From Thermotogales bacterium (GTDB lineage: Bacteria > Thermotogota > Thermotogae > Petrotogales > Kosmotogaceae), in contig PWXG01000115.1 in assembly GCA_003561215.1 (NCBI GenBank), positions 1-55,745 on the forward strand: a stretch of DNA of 55,745 nt. Direction: 5' to 3'. Under the pieces are notes generated by a model, which was not told where the DNA came from, ran no database searches, and saw only the letters and a program-made list of their open reading frames with translations. Made by a program: the position numbers and the translations under genes. Below, in pieces: positions 7,554-16,313 of the stretch; the stretch's first letter is position 1; each line of letters starts with the position of its first letter.

Positions 7554-8992
7554 TGGAAGTCCTCCTTCTCCCGATAATTCCAGTGACATGCGGTACACTG
7601 GCAGTTCTTCTGAGAAGAAAACGAAAGCTCCCTTTGACTCTCTTCTTTATCTCCTGCGCTGCAACGATCGTCGTTATACTGACGTTAATAGGCCAGGACA
7701 AGACTTATCAAATAGGTCAGTGGGGCGCTGTAGGTGTGACGGTTGGATTCGATGAACTGAACCTGCCTTTCATGCTGTCATCGATGATTGTTGCAGCCGC
7801 AGTCTGCCTGAGTGCGTCTACAAGAGCCATCTACGATGGATACTTCTATGGTCTGGTGATGATGTTACTTGGTGGTCTGAATGCAGTATACATTTCACGA
7901 GATCTTTTCAATATTTACGTTACTTTTGAGCTGGCTTCCATAGTTGTATATATTCTGATTGCTTATGGTAAGAAAGGCAAGCAGATCTGGGCAGCCATGA
8001 AATATGCCCTGTTATCGACAGTGGGCTTTTCTATCTTCTTGATCGGTGCCGGTCTTGCTTATATGGAGGCAGGGAGCTTTTCATTTGCCGCTCTTGACGA
8101 TGTTGGAGACCTCGCTGGAGCACTCATCTTTGCTGGACTTGCTGTGAAGTCTGGTCTGTTCTTTCTGTCGATGTGGTTGCCTGATGTCTATAATAGCACT
8201 CCTGCGGAAATACCGCTGTTATCCGGAATGGTCATAAAGGCCGAAGACTATCTGATATTGAGATTTATCTCCTATGGATCGTTCACCTGGTTGGCGCCAA
8301 TGTATCTGGCTATTGGTACTATAAGCGCGGTAATCGGTGCTGTTTATGCCATGAGCACCCAGAAATCTCAAAGAATTCTTGCCTATCACACCTTTTCACA
8401 AATCGGTTTCATAGTGACAGCTTCAGACATCCACGGAGCGTGGCATGCGTTTAGTCACTCAATATTCAAGGGGCTCCTGCTGCTTTCCTGTGGGAAAGTG
8501 GGAGAACGCCTTAAGACTAACGATCTATCAAAGTGGAAGGGGAATATCAGGTTATCAGAGTACATTCCCATCCTTGTCGGTTCCCTTGCAATCATAGGAT
8601 TTCCTCTGACTTCAGGATATGTAACGAAAGGCAACATAATCGATAACGTTCCTTTCATCGCAGTTGTCATGCTTACGATTGCCTCTGTAGCGACTGTAAT
8701 TAGTTTTTGCAAGCTTGTCTTCATTCCTCTTTCAAGAAGGCCTCTAAAACTTCCTCTGCAGTTGATTATGGCTTACGCTATTCTTGCTTCGGGGATCCTC
8801 TTTCATGGGGTAATCAAATTCGACTACTACAAGGTGCCCGAATCAGCTGCTGTGATAGGTGCAGGCGTACTCATCTACTTCCTCATAAGGAAGCATTTCA
8901 GACCTCTTAGCAGGAGATTCGAACTACTGGATGAGTCGATAATCATGTTCATGGTTTTTGTTGCAGTAGTCCTCACGGTGCTGATTCTGTAG
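7553..8992 (+). CDS. mnhD: Na+/H+ antiporter subunit D (MnhD/MrpD/MbhH-like)
   Basis: The 479-residue polytopic protein belongs to the proton-translocating NuoL/M/N family. It has the ELASIVVYILIAYGKK region, a membrane lysine in GLAVKSGLFFLSMWLPDVY, and AYHTFSQIGFI with HAFSHSIFKGLLLLSCG. These are the conserved charged residues of the channel. It is the only antiporter-like large subunit here: no NuoL-like MrpA precedes the module, which is the arrangement of membrane-bound hydrogenase antiporter modules. It ends the operon; tRNA-Trp follows with its own promoter. Confidence 0.9.
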   Translation: MEVLLLPIIPVTCGTLAVLLRRKRKLPLTLFFISCAATIVVILTLIGQDKTYQIGQWGAVGVTVGFDELNLPFMLSSMIVAAAVCLSASTRAIYDGYFYGLVMMLLGGLNAVYISRDLFNIYVTFELASIVVYILIAYGKKGKQIWAAMKYALLSTVGFSIFLIGAGLAYMEAGSFSFAALDDVGDLAGALIFAGLAVKSGLFFLSMWLPDVYNSTPAEIPLLSGMVIKAEDYLILRFISYGSFTWLAPMYLAIGTISAVIGAVYAMSTQKSQRILAYHTFSQIGFIVTASDIHGAWHAFSHSIFKGLLLLSCGKVGERLKTNDLSKWKGNIRLSEYIPILVGSLAIIGFPLTSGYVTKGNIIDNVPFIAVVMLTIASVATVISFCKLVFIPLSRRPLKLPLQLIMAYAILASGILFHGVIKFDYYKVPESAAVIGAGVLIYFLIRKHFRPLSRRFELLDESIIMFMVFVAVVLTVLIL

Positions 8993-8994
8993 TA

Positions 8995-9023
8995 TTGAAA
9001 AGATTCACCCTCTGCTTTATAAT
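8995..9023 (+). promoter_or_regulatory. promoter of tRNA-Trp (TTGAAA-17-TATAAT)
   Basis: TTGAAA (8995-9000), a 17-nt spacer and TATAAT (9018-9023) end 9 nt before the tRNA. Confidence 0.75.
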
Positions 9024-9032
9024 TTGAACTGT

Positions 9033-9108
9033 ACGCCCGTGGCTCAACTGGCAGAGCGGCGGTCTCCAAAACCGTAGGTTGGGGGTTCGATTCCCTCCGG
9101 GCGTGCCA
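9033..9108 (+). tRNA. tRNA-Trp (CCA anticodon)
   Basis: The cloverleaf is complete: acceptor ACGCCCG pairs with CGGGCGT (9098-9104), the D stem is GCTC/GAGC, and the anticodon loop CTCCAAA gives anticodon CCA. The T arm is GGGGG-TTCGATT-CCCTC. CCA is encoded at 9106-9108. Confidence 0.95.
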
Positions 9109-9109
9109 G

Positions 9110-9133
9110 AGAGGGACCAAGTGTCCCTCTTTT
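9110..9133 (+). terminator. rho-independent terminator after tRNA-Trp
   Basis: An 8-bp stem, AGAGGGAC / GTCCCTCT, with a 5-nt loop is followed by TTT. It overlaps the stop codon of the convergent GNAT gene and could work weakly in that direction too. Confidence 0.75.
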
Positions 9134-10160
9134 ACATTGTGGGAGGCCAGAGTGGTATTCTGTTCAGGTTCAGGGGGGTGTTGTCCCTGTCTATTGTCAC
9201 TATTTGAAATGGTAGGCTAAAAGCAAGGGTTCCCAGAATCGCTCTTACAAGGTTGTCTTCACTGTCCTCCCCAAACATGAGCAGGTGGATTTTCTCTCGC
9301 CAGGCAGCGTTGTGTACTGCCCTAACTAGTTTGAGGCCGTCCTTTCTCGTCTTGTAGCTCAACTCCATCACCTGCCACGACTTTATCGGGTGACCGATCG
9401 ACGGGACTTTGATCACAGGAATACTCGCTGAAATACCCTTGAACAGGATTTGCAGCCATTTCAGCCCTCCGTTCAACCTGGCTATAGAAAAGTCTGTCTG
9501 TCCGGAGGTATCCCAGACGAGGGCTCTTGCGGAGCCATAGCGCATTATCCTGATTCTCCCCTGTTCCAGCACCGTCGGAAGAAAGGTCTCTGCAAGGTCA
9601 AGAGGGACAAGATCTCCACCTTCAGCAGCTTGCTGATAGATCGAGTCCACCTCTTTGATATTAGGGGCATAATCAATAATCGCACCTTTGACTCTTGGTT
9701 TGTGTATGACTGGGACAGCATATATGTTAAAGACTCTCTCAGGAAAGAGACCTATGTGCTGCGAAATCTTCGCCGACCTGTCGTTGTCCTTCTTCACAGA
9801 GCCATACGCAAAGACGCCATCGGAGCTTCTGAGCGTTTCTGTCATTTTTTCGATTAACGCCTTAAGCCAGCGGGCGACTTTCATCCTGCACTTTGGGTTT
9901 GTTCTCAGACCATAAAGATATACGCCCTTGACCCTTTCACCCTTCAAGGAATAATAAGCATACCCGGCACCGGCACACCCGATTAAATCACCGGTCTTCT
10001 CATCCTCGGCCACAAGAAAGAAACCCTCCCGAAAGAAACGTGACTTCTCGAAGAAATCAGCTCTATGTGAAGTAAACCAGATTTTGCCTTCCTGGGCTGA
10101 CTTCTTTTCAATATCAAGGAGTTTTTCGTTGTCTTCAGCTTTCACATCTCGTATTATCAT
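9132..10160 (-). CDS. GNAT-family N-acetyltransferase-like protein
   Basis: The N-terminal part (to about residue 160) follows the GNAT fold. It has IIRDVKAEDNEKLLDIEKKS, a central strand LVAEDEKTGDLIGCAGAGY, then VKGVYLYGLRTNPKCRMKVARWLKALIEKM, which corresponds to the acetyl-CoA pyrophosphate loop region. The C-terminal half (about 180 residues) looks like a second, degenerate acyltransferase-like domain and is not recognised. The substrate is unknown. ATG at 10160 is chosen because the upstream in-frame GTG lies inside the AAGGTGATCC ribosome-binding site. Confidence 0.7.
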   Translation of the reverse strand: MIIRDVKAEDNEKLLDIEKKSAQEGKIWFTSHRADFFEKSRFFREGFFLVAEDEKTGDLIGCAGAGYAYYSLKGERVKGVYLYGLRTNPKCRMKVARWLKALIEKMTETLRSSDGVFAYGSVKKDNDRSAKISQHIGLFPERVFNIYAVPVIHKPRVKGAIIDYAPNIKEVDSIYQQAAEGGDLVPLDLAETFLPTVLEQGRIRIMRYGSARALVWDTSGQTDFSIARLNGGLKWLQILFKGISASIPVIKVPSIGHPIKSWQVMELSYKTRKDGLKLVRAVHNAAWREKIHLLMFGEDSEDNLVRAILGTLAFSLPFQIVTIDRDNTPLNLNRIPLWPPTM

Positions 10161-10313
10161 CTGGATCACCTTGCTCCATGAGTTAGTGCAAGTTTATCAC
10201 TGTTTCTTTACGCCTGAGAAAACCGGAGTCATCAGCTGATAAGAAACGTGATGGTATTATCTTATCTCGACTCATTCTCAAAGACCCTTAAGTATATTTG
10301 AAGGAGGATTAAC

Positions 10314-10730
10314 ATGATTAGCTACAGGAAAGAACTCTGGTTTCAGACGAACAGAAGGCGAGAGCTGATAAACATTACCGGCGAGGTGGAAAGATGTGTT
10401 GCCGAGAGCGGAATCAAGGAAGGCTTCGTTCTTGTTAACGCAATGCATATAACTGCCAGCGTATTTATAAACGACGACGAATCCGGGCTTCACAGTGATT
10501 TCGAGAGCTGGCTGGAAAAACTCGCACCCGAAGAGCCACACTCACAGTATGAGCACAATGGCTTTGAAGACAATGCTGACGCACATCTCAAGAGGTCAAT
10601 TATGGGTAGAGAAGTGGTAATAGCCGTGACGGCCGGCAAACTCGATTTCGGACCGTGGGAACAGGTCTTCTATGGGGAGTTTGATGGTAAGCGCAGAAAG
10701 CGCGTGCTGGTGAAAATTATCGGTGAATGA
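10314..10730 (+). CDS. YjbQ/UPF0047 family protein
   Basis: The 138-residue protein shows the conserved blocks of UPF0047: [28 protein letters not shown] and [20 protein letters not shown]. His, Asp and Asn in these blocks form a metal-like site. E. coli YjbQ has reported thiamine phosphate synthase side activity, but the physiological role is not settled. Start ATG after GAAGGAGGATTAAC. A TGG-TATTAT element at 10252-10260 may be its promoter. Confidence 0.9.
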   Translation: MISYRKELWFQTNRRRELINITGEVERCVAESGIKEGFVLVNAMHITASVFINDDESGLHSDFESWLEKLAPEEPHSQYEHNGFEDNADAHLKRSIMGREVVIAVTAGKLDFGPWEQVFYGEFDGKRRKRVLVKIIGE

Positions 10731-10783
10731 AACTCATAGTCTCTAATCGTTCACAAACAGCCTAGAACAACGCTCTTATTTTT

Positions 10784-10811
10784 TTCAAGACACGAACTAA
10801 TGTTGTATAAT
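10784..10811 (+). promoter_or_regulatory. promoter of treT (TTCAAG-16-TATAAT)
   Basis: A consensus TATAAT (10806-10811) and a partial -35 box TTCAAG (10784-10789) stand 28 nt before the start codon. Confidence 0.55.
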
Positions 10812-10839
10812 ATCGTACAAAGCGGCAGGAGGTGACGAG

Positions 10840-12069
10840 ATGAAGAGAGTAGAGATCGGGAGAAAAAACCTGGCAGACTACGAAGAACTGATCTCCAGCG
10901 AAAAGGTGAGGGAAATTGAATCGCTTGCCGGTGCTCTGAAAGGTGCGAAGGTTCTTCACATAAGTGCCACGGCATATGGAGGTGGCGTTGCAGAAATTTT
11001 GCACACACTCGTTCCCCTCATGAACGATGCAGGTCTGGTTGTTGATTGGGTGATTATTGAAGGACCTTCTGAGTTCTTTGAGTTGACGAAACGAATGCAT
11101 AATGCCCTTCAGGGAAAAGAGGACACAGTGACTGATGAAGACAGAGGCTTGTTTTCCACAGTAACTCGGGCAAATGCTGACGATTATTCGTTTGGGGAAT
11201 ACGACTATGTCGTTATCCACGACCCTCAGCCTGTTGCGCTTCCTGAATTCGTTGACTTCGGTAAGGCCAAGCTGATATGGCGATGTCACATTGACACGTC
11301 ATCGCCGAACGAAAGCTTCTGGACATTCTTGAACTCTTTTCTCGGTAAATACGCTGCAGGCGTCTTCACACTGAGTGACTATGCCCGGGCAGGTATTGCG
11401 GTAGATAGGATTGTCAACATACCTCCGTCAATCGATCCGCTCAGTAACAAGAACCGGGACCTGACAGAGAAGGAAATGCAAACGGCTCTCAAGAAACTGC
11501 AGGTAGATCGGAGTAAACCGGTCATATCACAGGTTTCAAGATTTGATCCCTGGAAGGATCCCATGGGCGTTGTAGACGTTTACAGGGCTCTGAAGGATGA
11601 ATTCTTCGGTCTTCAACTACTGATGGTCGGTTCGATGGCCTCTGATGATCCGGAAGGATGGAAGATATATGACGATCTTCTGAGATATGTCGGAATGGAC
11701 TACAACGTGAAAGTGCTATCGAATTTCCATGGAATCGGTGAAGTTGAGGTAAACGCAGCTCAGCGGATAAGTGATGTCGTTTTGCAGAAGTCAATTAGAG
11801 AGGGTTTCGCTTTGACAATGAGCGAAGCGATGTGGAAAAAGACTCCGGTGATTGGAGGAAACGTCGGAGGCATTCCTCTTCAGGTAAAGCACGGAGTAAA
11901 TGGTTACCTGGTAAACGATATCGATGAGACAATCGATTATACGGCAAAGCTTCTCAGAGATCGGGATTTGTCGAGACAGTTCGGTGAACAAGGCCGAGGG
12001 ATTGTGAAGGAGCACTTTCTCACTACCCGACATCTGCTGGACTACTTGAAGCTATTCAAAGTGCTCTGA
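10840..12069 (+). CDS. treT: trehalose synthase TreT-type glycosyltransferase (GT4)
   Basis: The 409-residue GT-B glycosyltransferase has the TreT signature. N-terminal HISATAYGGGVAEILHTLVPLM is the acceptor-side loop and FHGIGEVEVNAAQRISDVVLQKSIREGFALTMSEAMWKKTPVIGG is the donor nucleotide region, with GFALTMSEAMW the E-x7-E block. TreT makes trehalose reversibly from NDP-glucose and glucose in the cytoplasm. Family knowledge places it beside trehalose/maltose ABC transporters in Thermococcales and Thermotogales, as here. ATG follows CAGGAGGTGACGAG. Its 3' end overlaps the convergent ROK gene by 14 nt. Confidence 0.88.
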   Translation: MKRVEIGRKNLADYEELISSEKVREIESLAGALKGAKVLHISATAYGGGVAEILHTLVPLMNDAGLVVDWVIIEGPSEFFELTKRMHNALQGKEDTVTDEDRGLFSTVTRANADDYSFGEYDYVVIHDPQPVALPEFVDFGKAKLIWRCHIDTSSPNESFWTFLNSFLGKYAAGVFTLSDYARAGIAVDRIVNIPPSIDPLSNKNRDLTEKEMQTALKKLQVDRSKPVISQVSRFDPWKDPMGVVDVYRALKDEFFGLQLLMVGSMASDDPEGWKIYDDLLRYVGMDYNVKVLSNFHGIGEVEVNAAQRISDVVLQKSIREGFALTMSEAMWKKTPVIGGNVGGIPLQVKHGVNGYLVNDIDETIDYTAKLLRDRDLSRQFGEQGRGIVKEHFLTTRHLLDYLKLFKVL

Positions 12070-13240
12070 CGGCCCCTTCCCTGGGGGCTCGCCAGAGCTT
12101 TTTTCTCACATATCTTCTCAGTGCAAGAAATGCGCTCCCTGTCTCCCATGTTTCTGGATCGGTAACACGGCGAATAGAGGGTGAAAGAGCCCAGGTGTCG
12201 CTGAGGTATGATTCTATCTTCTCGACAATTCTGTCGAATATCCATTGGGCAACCCCGCCTTCTCCTCCGATCAAAACGCTCTTGGGTCTCAAGAGGAGAA
12301 TGAGCGATGAGACATGGTAAGACAGATAATCAAGAACAGAATCGTATTCCTCGACAATTCTCCCAGAAGCCGCATTATCACGGATCTGATTCAAGTAAGG
12401 GAAGAGTCTTTCGAAGTTTTCGACGAAATGTGGAATAGATCCTGCGGTTTTCTTCATGAGCCCGTACTCAGAGGCCACGGTCTCCAGGCATCCTTTTCTG
12501 CCGCAGTAACACTTCTCTCCGTTCTTGACCGCTCCGAAATGACCGAACTCGAAAGAAGTTCTTCCGTCGCTTCCTGTCATGATATCTACGCCATCGTAAA
12601 AGGAGGCTCCCACACCGACCCCGAAGCTGATGGCCAGCGAAGAATCCCGCAGAACACCTGCCTTGATTATCTCGCCGACGTGAAGAGCATCGACGTCGTT
12701 GCACAGAAATGTATCAGAGACGCCTTGTTTCTGAAGAAAAGGACGCAAATCATAGTTTGATAGCCCCAGGATCGGAGAGAAATTCACTGTAGACCTCTTT
12801 ATATCGACAGACCCCGAAATAGCTATACCCACTGCAACAGGTTTGTAGTGACGAAAAAAAACCTCTGTGGAATGTAAGGCTCGCTCGACGGGATTAGCAT
12901 ATTCGGGGAAGTGCCTGATCAGGTACTCTCTGGAGTCTATGTGTTCGAGGGAGAAGTTGTAGACCACTGCTTTCAAGGATTCTCTTCCGAGCTTAATACC
13001 AAAGACATGACCGTGATCGGGGTTGAGAGAAACCTCTTCGTTAGGTCTCCCGCGGCTCTGAGAAACTATCTTCTTAATCCGTATCATATTCAGACCATGG
13101 AGTTCATCAATGAGGTAACTCATGGTGGATTTTCGAACGCGAATATCTCTTGCCAGCTCGCTGCGAAGTCGTCTCTTATGAATGAAAAGCTGGTCAAGAA
13201 GCTTTGTTAAATTGTCCCAGCGGATTTCCTCAGTCCTCAC
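12056..13240 (-). CDS. ROK-family transcriptional regulator
   Basis: The 394-residue protein has an N-terminal winged helix-turn-helix (about residues 10-65, with LARDIRVRKSTMSYLIDELHGLNMI) and a ROK sugar-binding/kinase-like domain. The ROK zinc motif is intact: H234, C244, C246 and C251 in EFGHFGAVKNGEKCYCGRKGCLE. Such proteins are mostly repressors responding to a sugar. The neighbouring permease and binding-protein genes on the same strand, with treT beside it, point to control of alpha-glucoside or trehalose uptake; the ligand is inference. The gap to the permease gene is only 53 nt. Confidence 0.88.
   Translation of the reverse strand: MRTEEIRWDNLTKLLDQLFIHKRRLRSELARDIRVRKSTMSYLIDELHGLNMIRIKKIVSQSRGRPNEEVSLNPDHGHVFGIKLGRESLKAVVYNFSLEHIDSREYLIRHFPEYANPVERALHSTEVFFRHYKPVAVGIAISGSVDIKRSTVNFSPILGLSNYDLRPFLQKQGVSDTFLCNDVDALHVGEIIKAGVLRDSSLAISFGVGVGASFYDGVDIMTGSDGRTSFEFGHFGAVKNGEKCYCGRKGCLETVASEYGLMKKTAGSIPHFVENFERLFPYLNQIRDNAASGRIVEEYDSVLDYLSYHVSSLILLLRPKSVLIGGEGGVAQWIFDRIVEKIESYLSDTWALSPSIRRVTDPETWETGSAFLALRRYVRKKLWRAPREGAVRAL
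12063..12104 (+). terminator. terminator of treT, lying inside the 3' end of the ROK gene
   Basis: GCTCTG (12063-12068) pairs with CAGAGC (12093-12098), an inner GCCCC/GGGGC stem lies between, and TTTTTT follows. The hairpin includes the treT stop codon and is also coding sequence of the convergent regulator. Confidence 0.75.
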
Positions 13241-13293
13241 GTTTCAGCACCTCTTATCCATTTCATCAAGCGTCGTACCATAGAGCCAACTTG

Positions 13294-14127
13294 CTATTTC
13301 CCTGACCAGCCAACCATTCCCCTCACATAGTATCGTTGCAGGAAAATGTAGATCAAAATAGGCACAACCATTACCAGAATAGAAGCAGCAGAAAGGAGAC
13401 CCCAATCTACATGGTACACACCTCGCATGAGCGGGATTCTCTGCGTTGCCAGGATCTTGTCGGGCGAGTATACAAGTATCAGTGCAAGGAAGAAGTCGCT
13501 CCAGACCCACGTAAACTGGAGTGCTGAAGCTGATGCCATTGCAGGGAAGGCGTTGGGAAGCACAACCCGATAGAAAATCTGGAAGTCTGTTGCTCCATCA
13601 ATCCTGGCCGCTTCTTCCATATCGTTTGGCAGCGTCTTGAAGTAATTCCGCATGAAGAAGGTAATCCAGGGAATTCCCCATGCTGTATGCACCAGTATAA
13701 GAGCTGCGTAGGTATCTACGAGTCCAAAATCACTCATGAGTCGAAATATCGGCACTGCAATCATCTGTTGTGGGAGCGCAAGTGTAAAGACCACCGCAAT
13801 GACCAGAGTCTTTCTGAACGGGAACTTGTACCTTGATATTCCGTAACCTGCTATCGCGGCAATAAGAAGAGGAAGAACTGTCGCAGGAACCGCAATAATG
13901 AGTGAATTCACCATACCTTCTAGCATCGACGCAGTTGGATGAGTCAAAGCGTTGACAAAGTTTGAGATCGTTGGAGTGAAGCTGTCAAATTTCCACCATC
14001 CGTCAATAACCTCTCTATAAGGACGAATAGCGGTCATCAATATACCCATTAACGGCAGTATCCATATGAGTCCTATCAACCAGCCAATTGAAGTGAATGC
14101 AACCTTCTCAATCGTCTTCTTCTTCAT
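13294..14127 (-). CDS. ABC sugar transporter permease (MalG-like)
   Basis: This inner-membrane protein has six predicted helices in 277 residues. The EAA loop at about residues 171-191 (EEAARIDGATDFQIFYRVVLP) docks the ATPase. The family is CUT1, for di- and oligosaccharides. It overlaps the partner permease gene by 4 nt. No ATPase gene lies in this cluster, so a shared MsmK/UgpC-type ATPase elsewhere is expected. Confidence 0.9.
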   Translation of the reverse strand: MKKKTIEKVAFTSIGWLIGLIWILPLMGILMTAIRPYREVIDGWWKFDSFTPTISNFVNALTHPTASMLEGMVNSLIIAVPATVLPLLIAAIAGYGISRYKFPFRKTLVIAVVFTLALPQQMIAVPIFRLMSDFGLVDTYAALILVHTAWGIPWITFFMRNYFKTLPNDMEEAARIDGATDFQIFYRVVLPNAFPAMASASALQFTWVWSDFFLALILVYSPDKILATQRIPLMRGVYHVDWGLLSAASILVMVVPILIYIFLQRYYVRGMVGWSGK

Positions 14128-15005
14128 TCCGCCTCATCTCCTGCCGAGCGAATCAAGGGAATCGCCGCTAAAAGCGTAAATAACGTAATGAGAACAGCAA
14201 CCACGGCAGCTTTTCCGGGGTCCCATTCTCTGAATGCGTACAGGTACATTTGAAGAGCAAGAACATTTGAAGTTCCGCCCGGACCTCCCATCGTAGCCAC
14301 ATAGACGATGTCAAAAATCTTGAGTTCCCAGAGAAGAGTCATTGTAACGACCACAACTGTGATGGGTTTAAGAAGGGGTACGGTAATCTTCAAGAACATC
14401 TTGATCCTGCTTGCTCCATCGATTCTAGCTGCTTCGTAGTACATGTTAGGAATCGTCTCAAGTCCTGCAGAATAGAGGATCATACTAAATCCAGCCCATA
14501 ACCAGACAGACCCGAATATCAGCGAGAATAGCGCTGTCTCAGGATAGGCTGTCCAGGTCTGGGTAGGAAAACCGAAAAAGCCCAGCGCCATGTTGACTAC
14601 CCCAACACTTCCGTCAAACATGAACCTGATCATTATTCCACCAACTATCATTGGCATAACCATTCCCAAAAATATGAATGACTTTACTATTCCGCCACCT
14701 TTTACGTTTCTCAAGAACACAGCAAGGAAGAGACCCAGGAACGTTGTAATAGGTAGATGAATAGCTATCCACAGTGCATTATGAATGAGTGCGCCAAAGG
14801 GGAAGTCTCCTTCATATCCTCCAGGATTGAAGATATCACGACTTCTGAGAACTTCGGCATAGTTAGACAAGGTGAGCGATCCGTCCTCAGCCACAAAACT
14901 GAGAAAGACAGTTCTTAATGTTGGATACATTACAAATACGGCCATCAACGCCAGTGCAGGAAGTATGAATATACCGAAGTGATATGGCTTTGCCTTTCTG
15001 AGCAT
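14124..15005 (-). CDS. ABC sugar transporter permease (MalF-like)
   Basis: Six predicted helices and the EAA motif YEAARIDGASRIKMFLKITVPLL identify the first CUT1 permease. ATG at 15005 follows AGAGGGGGT by 6 nt and is preferred over the in-frame ATG at 15026. Length is then 293 residues. A stem-loop separates it from the binding-protein gene upstream. Confidence 0.9.
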   Translation of the reverse strand: MLRKAKPYHFGIFILPALALMAVFVMYPTLRTVFLSFVAEDGSLTLSNYAEVLRSRDIFNPGGYEGDFPFGALIHNALWIAIHLPITTFLGLFLAVFLRNVKGGGIVKSFIFLGMVMPMIVGGIMIRFMFDGSVGVVNMALGFFGFPTQTWTAYPETALFSLIFGSVWLWAGFSMILYSAGLETIPNMYYEAARIDGASRIKMFLKITVPLLKPITVVVVTMTLLWELKIFDIVYVATMGGPGGTSNVLALQMYLYAFREWDPGKAAVVAVLITLFTLLAAIPLIRSAGDEAE

Positions 15006-15024
15006 GCAAAGACCCCCTCTAAAC

Positions 15025-15052
15025 AAAGCGGGACCTGACGGTCCCGCTTTTC
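15025..15052 (-). terminator. stem-loop between binding-protein and permease genes (attenuator-like)
   Basis: AAGCGGGACC and GGTCCCGCTT form a 10-bp stem with a 4-nt loop. On the reverse strand it is followed by TTGTTTA, a weak U-run. It probably stabilises or partly terminates the binding-protein message so that this protein is made in excess of the permeases. Confidence 0.65.
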
Positions 15053-15065
15053 TTCAACTATAGAA

Positions 15066-16229
15066 TTATGGCATTCTAGCTTCCAGTTCTTCAAGAACGC
15101 TATCCAGCCTTCCCGGGCGCACCCAAAGGAGTTTCAGCTGATCCCAGAATGCTGGCTGCCATGCACCACCTATAGTGTCGTCCAGATCACGTACTGGTTC
15201 AAGACCTTCGATTGATCTGGCAACTTCCCGGTCTGCAAGGGGATAGGCATCCTCAGGAACACCAGCAACTGTGGCGAAGTGACCACCCTGAGCTACCTGA
15301 ACACTCTGTCCTTCCACGCTCGATATAAACTCAACAAACTTCTTCGCACCTTCAACGTTGTCTGCATATTTGGGTACAAAAGCATAATCGACAGATGACA
15401 CAACGCCTCTTGCTCCTGGCAATGTGAAAACACCCAGATCGTCCGGATCATCAACCATACCAATTATCCAGAAGCCCATGAAATATAGTGCGTAGTCTCC
15501 TTTCCACCACTGTTCAAGAATCGTTGTCCATTCGGTCGGTTCACTAAAATACCCGACCTCAAGAAGCCCAGCAAGTTTTTCCATAGGTCTTCTCACAATA
15601 TGGCTTTCCCAGCTTATGTTGCCTTCAATGAGATCGTTTTGAAGCTCTGGCCCACCAAACGTAATGAGGAAATGTTCAGTAATGTCAGAAAGGGGCCATC
15701 CTACTCCGTTGCCACTTGCGATGGGTCTTCTTATACCCGGAATTCCCTTGATCTCGTCAAGGAGTGCGACGAATTCATCCCACGTTTCAGGTTCGGATAG
15801 ACCATGTTCCTCGAAGAAGGACTTTCTGTACCAGAAGCCTGGTTTGGGCTTAGCAGTATATGCTGTTCCATAGAGTTCGTCACCGACCATAACACTGCGC
15901 AGAGTTGCAGGCTCATATAGTTCGGTATCGACCACACCGCTGAGCTCAACCGCATGCTCTGGGTTTGCGGGGATGAAATCCGCCCACATAAAAATCACAT
16001 CACCGGGCGCTCTTCTGGCTGCGAACTGTGCAGGAAGCACTGGAGCCAGATCTTCAGCTCTGTTGATTCGGTAATTGACTGAAATTCCGGTCTTCTCCTC
16101 AAAAGCTTGCAGAACAGGTTTGAAGCTTTCTTCTTCTTCACCTGACCACGGACCGATCACAGTAATAGACCCGGCCAAAATCAGTGTGGCAAAAACAAGT
16201 ACACTAATCAGAAAAAGTGCTCTCTTCAT
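15066..16229 (-). CDS. ABC transporter extracellular sugar-binding protein
   Basis: The 387-residue protein has an N-terminal signal sequence (about residues 1-19, MKRALFLISVLVFATLILAG). The mature part follows the family 1 solute-binding pattern: ITVIGPWSGEEEESFKPVLQAFEEKTGI at the start, then WYRKSFFEEHGLSEPETWDEFVALLDEIK in the hinge. It lacks the lipobox Cys, so it may be held by an uncleaved signal or be free. It captures a sugar for the two permeases; trehalose, maltose or another alpha-glucoside is likely from context. ATG follows CCAAGGAGGTGTCAAA. Confidence 0.9.
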   Translation of the reverse strand: MKRALFLISVLVFATLILAGSITVIGPWSGEEEESFKPVLQAFEEKTGISVNYRINRAEDLAPVLPAQFAARRAPGDVIFMWADFIPANPEHAVELSGVVDTELYEPATLRSVMVGDELYGTAYTAKPKPGFWYRKSFFEEHGLSEPETWDEFVALLDEIKGIPGIRRPIASGNGVGWPLSDITEHFLITFGGPELQNDLIEGNISWESHIVRRPMEKLAGLLEVGYFSEPTEWTTILEQWWKGDYALYFMGFWIIGMVDDPDDLGVFTLPGARGVVSSVDYAFVPKYADNVEGAKKFVEFISSVEGQSVQVAQGGHFATVAGVPEDAYPLADREVARSIEGLEPVRDLDDTIGGAWQPAFWDQLKLLWVRPGRLDSVLEELEARMP

Positions 16230-16283
16230 TTTGACACCTCCTTGGAGTGTTTTGAAGAATCAGTTAATGATGGTCCATCTAAT

Positions 16284-16313
16284 AGTGTATCGGAAGAGGA
16301 CAAATTAGTTCAA
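16284..16313 (-). promoter_or_regulatory. promoter of the sugar ABC operon with an overlapping palindrome
   Basis: On the reverse strand TTGAAC (16308-16313), an 18-nt spacer and TACACT (16284-16289) form a plausible promoter. The palindrome TTCAAGTCTTGAA (16309-16321) covers the -35 box and could be an operator, for instance of the ROK regulator. Confidence 0.45.

Noticed and set aside
10231-10240. ATCAGCTGAT palindrome between the GNAT and yjbQ genes as an operator
   Set aside because: A 10-bp palindrome alone is expected by chance and no second copy lies at a matching promoter.
13244-13510. Minus-strand frame overlapping the 3' end of the MalG-like permease and reaching the ROK start
   Set aside because: It is mostly inside the permease in another frame, is rich in Cys and Arg with no family match, and has no ribosome-binding site.
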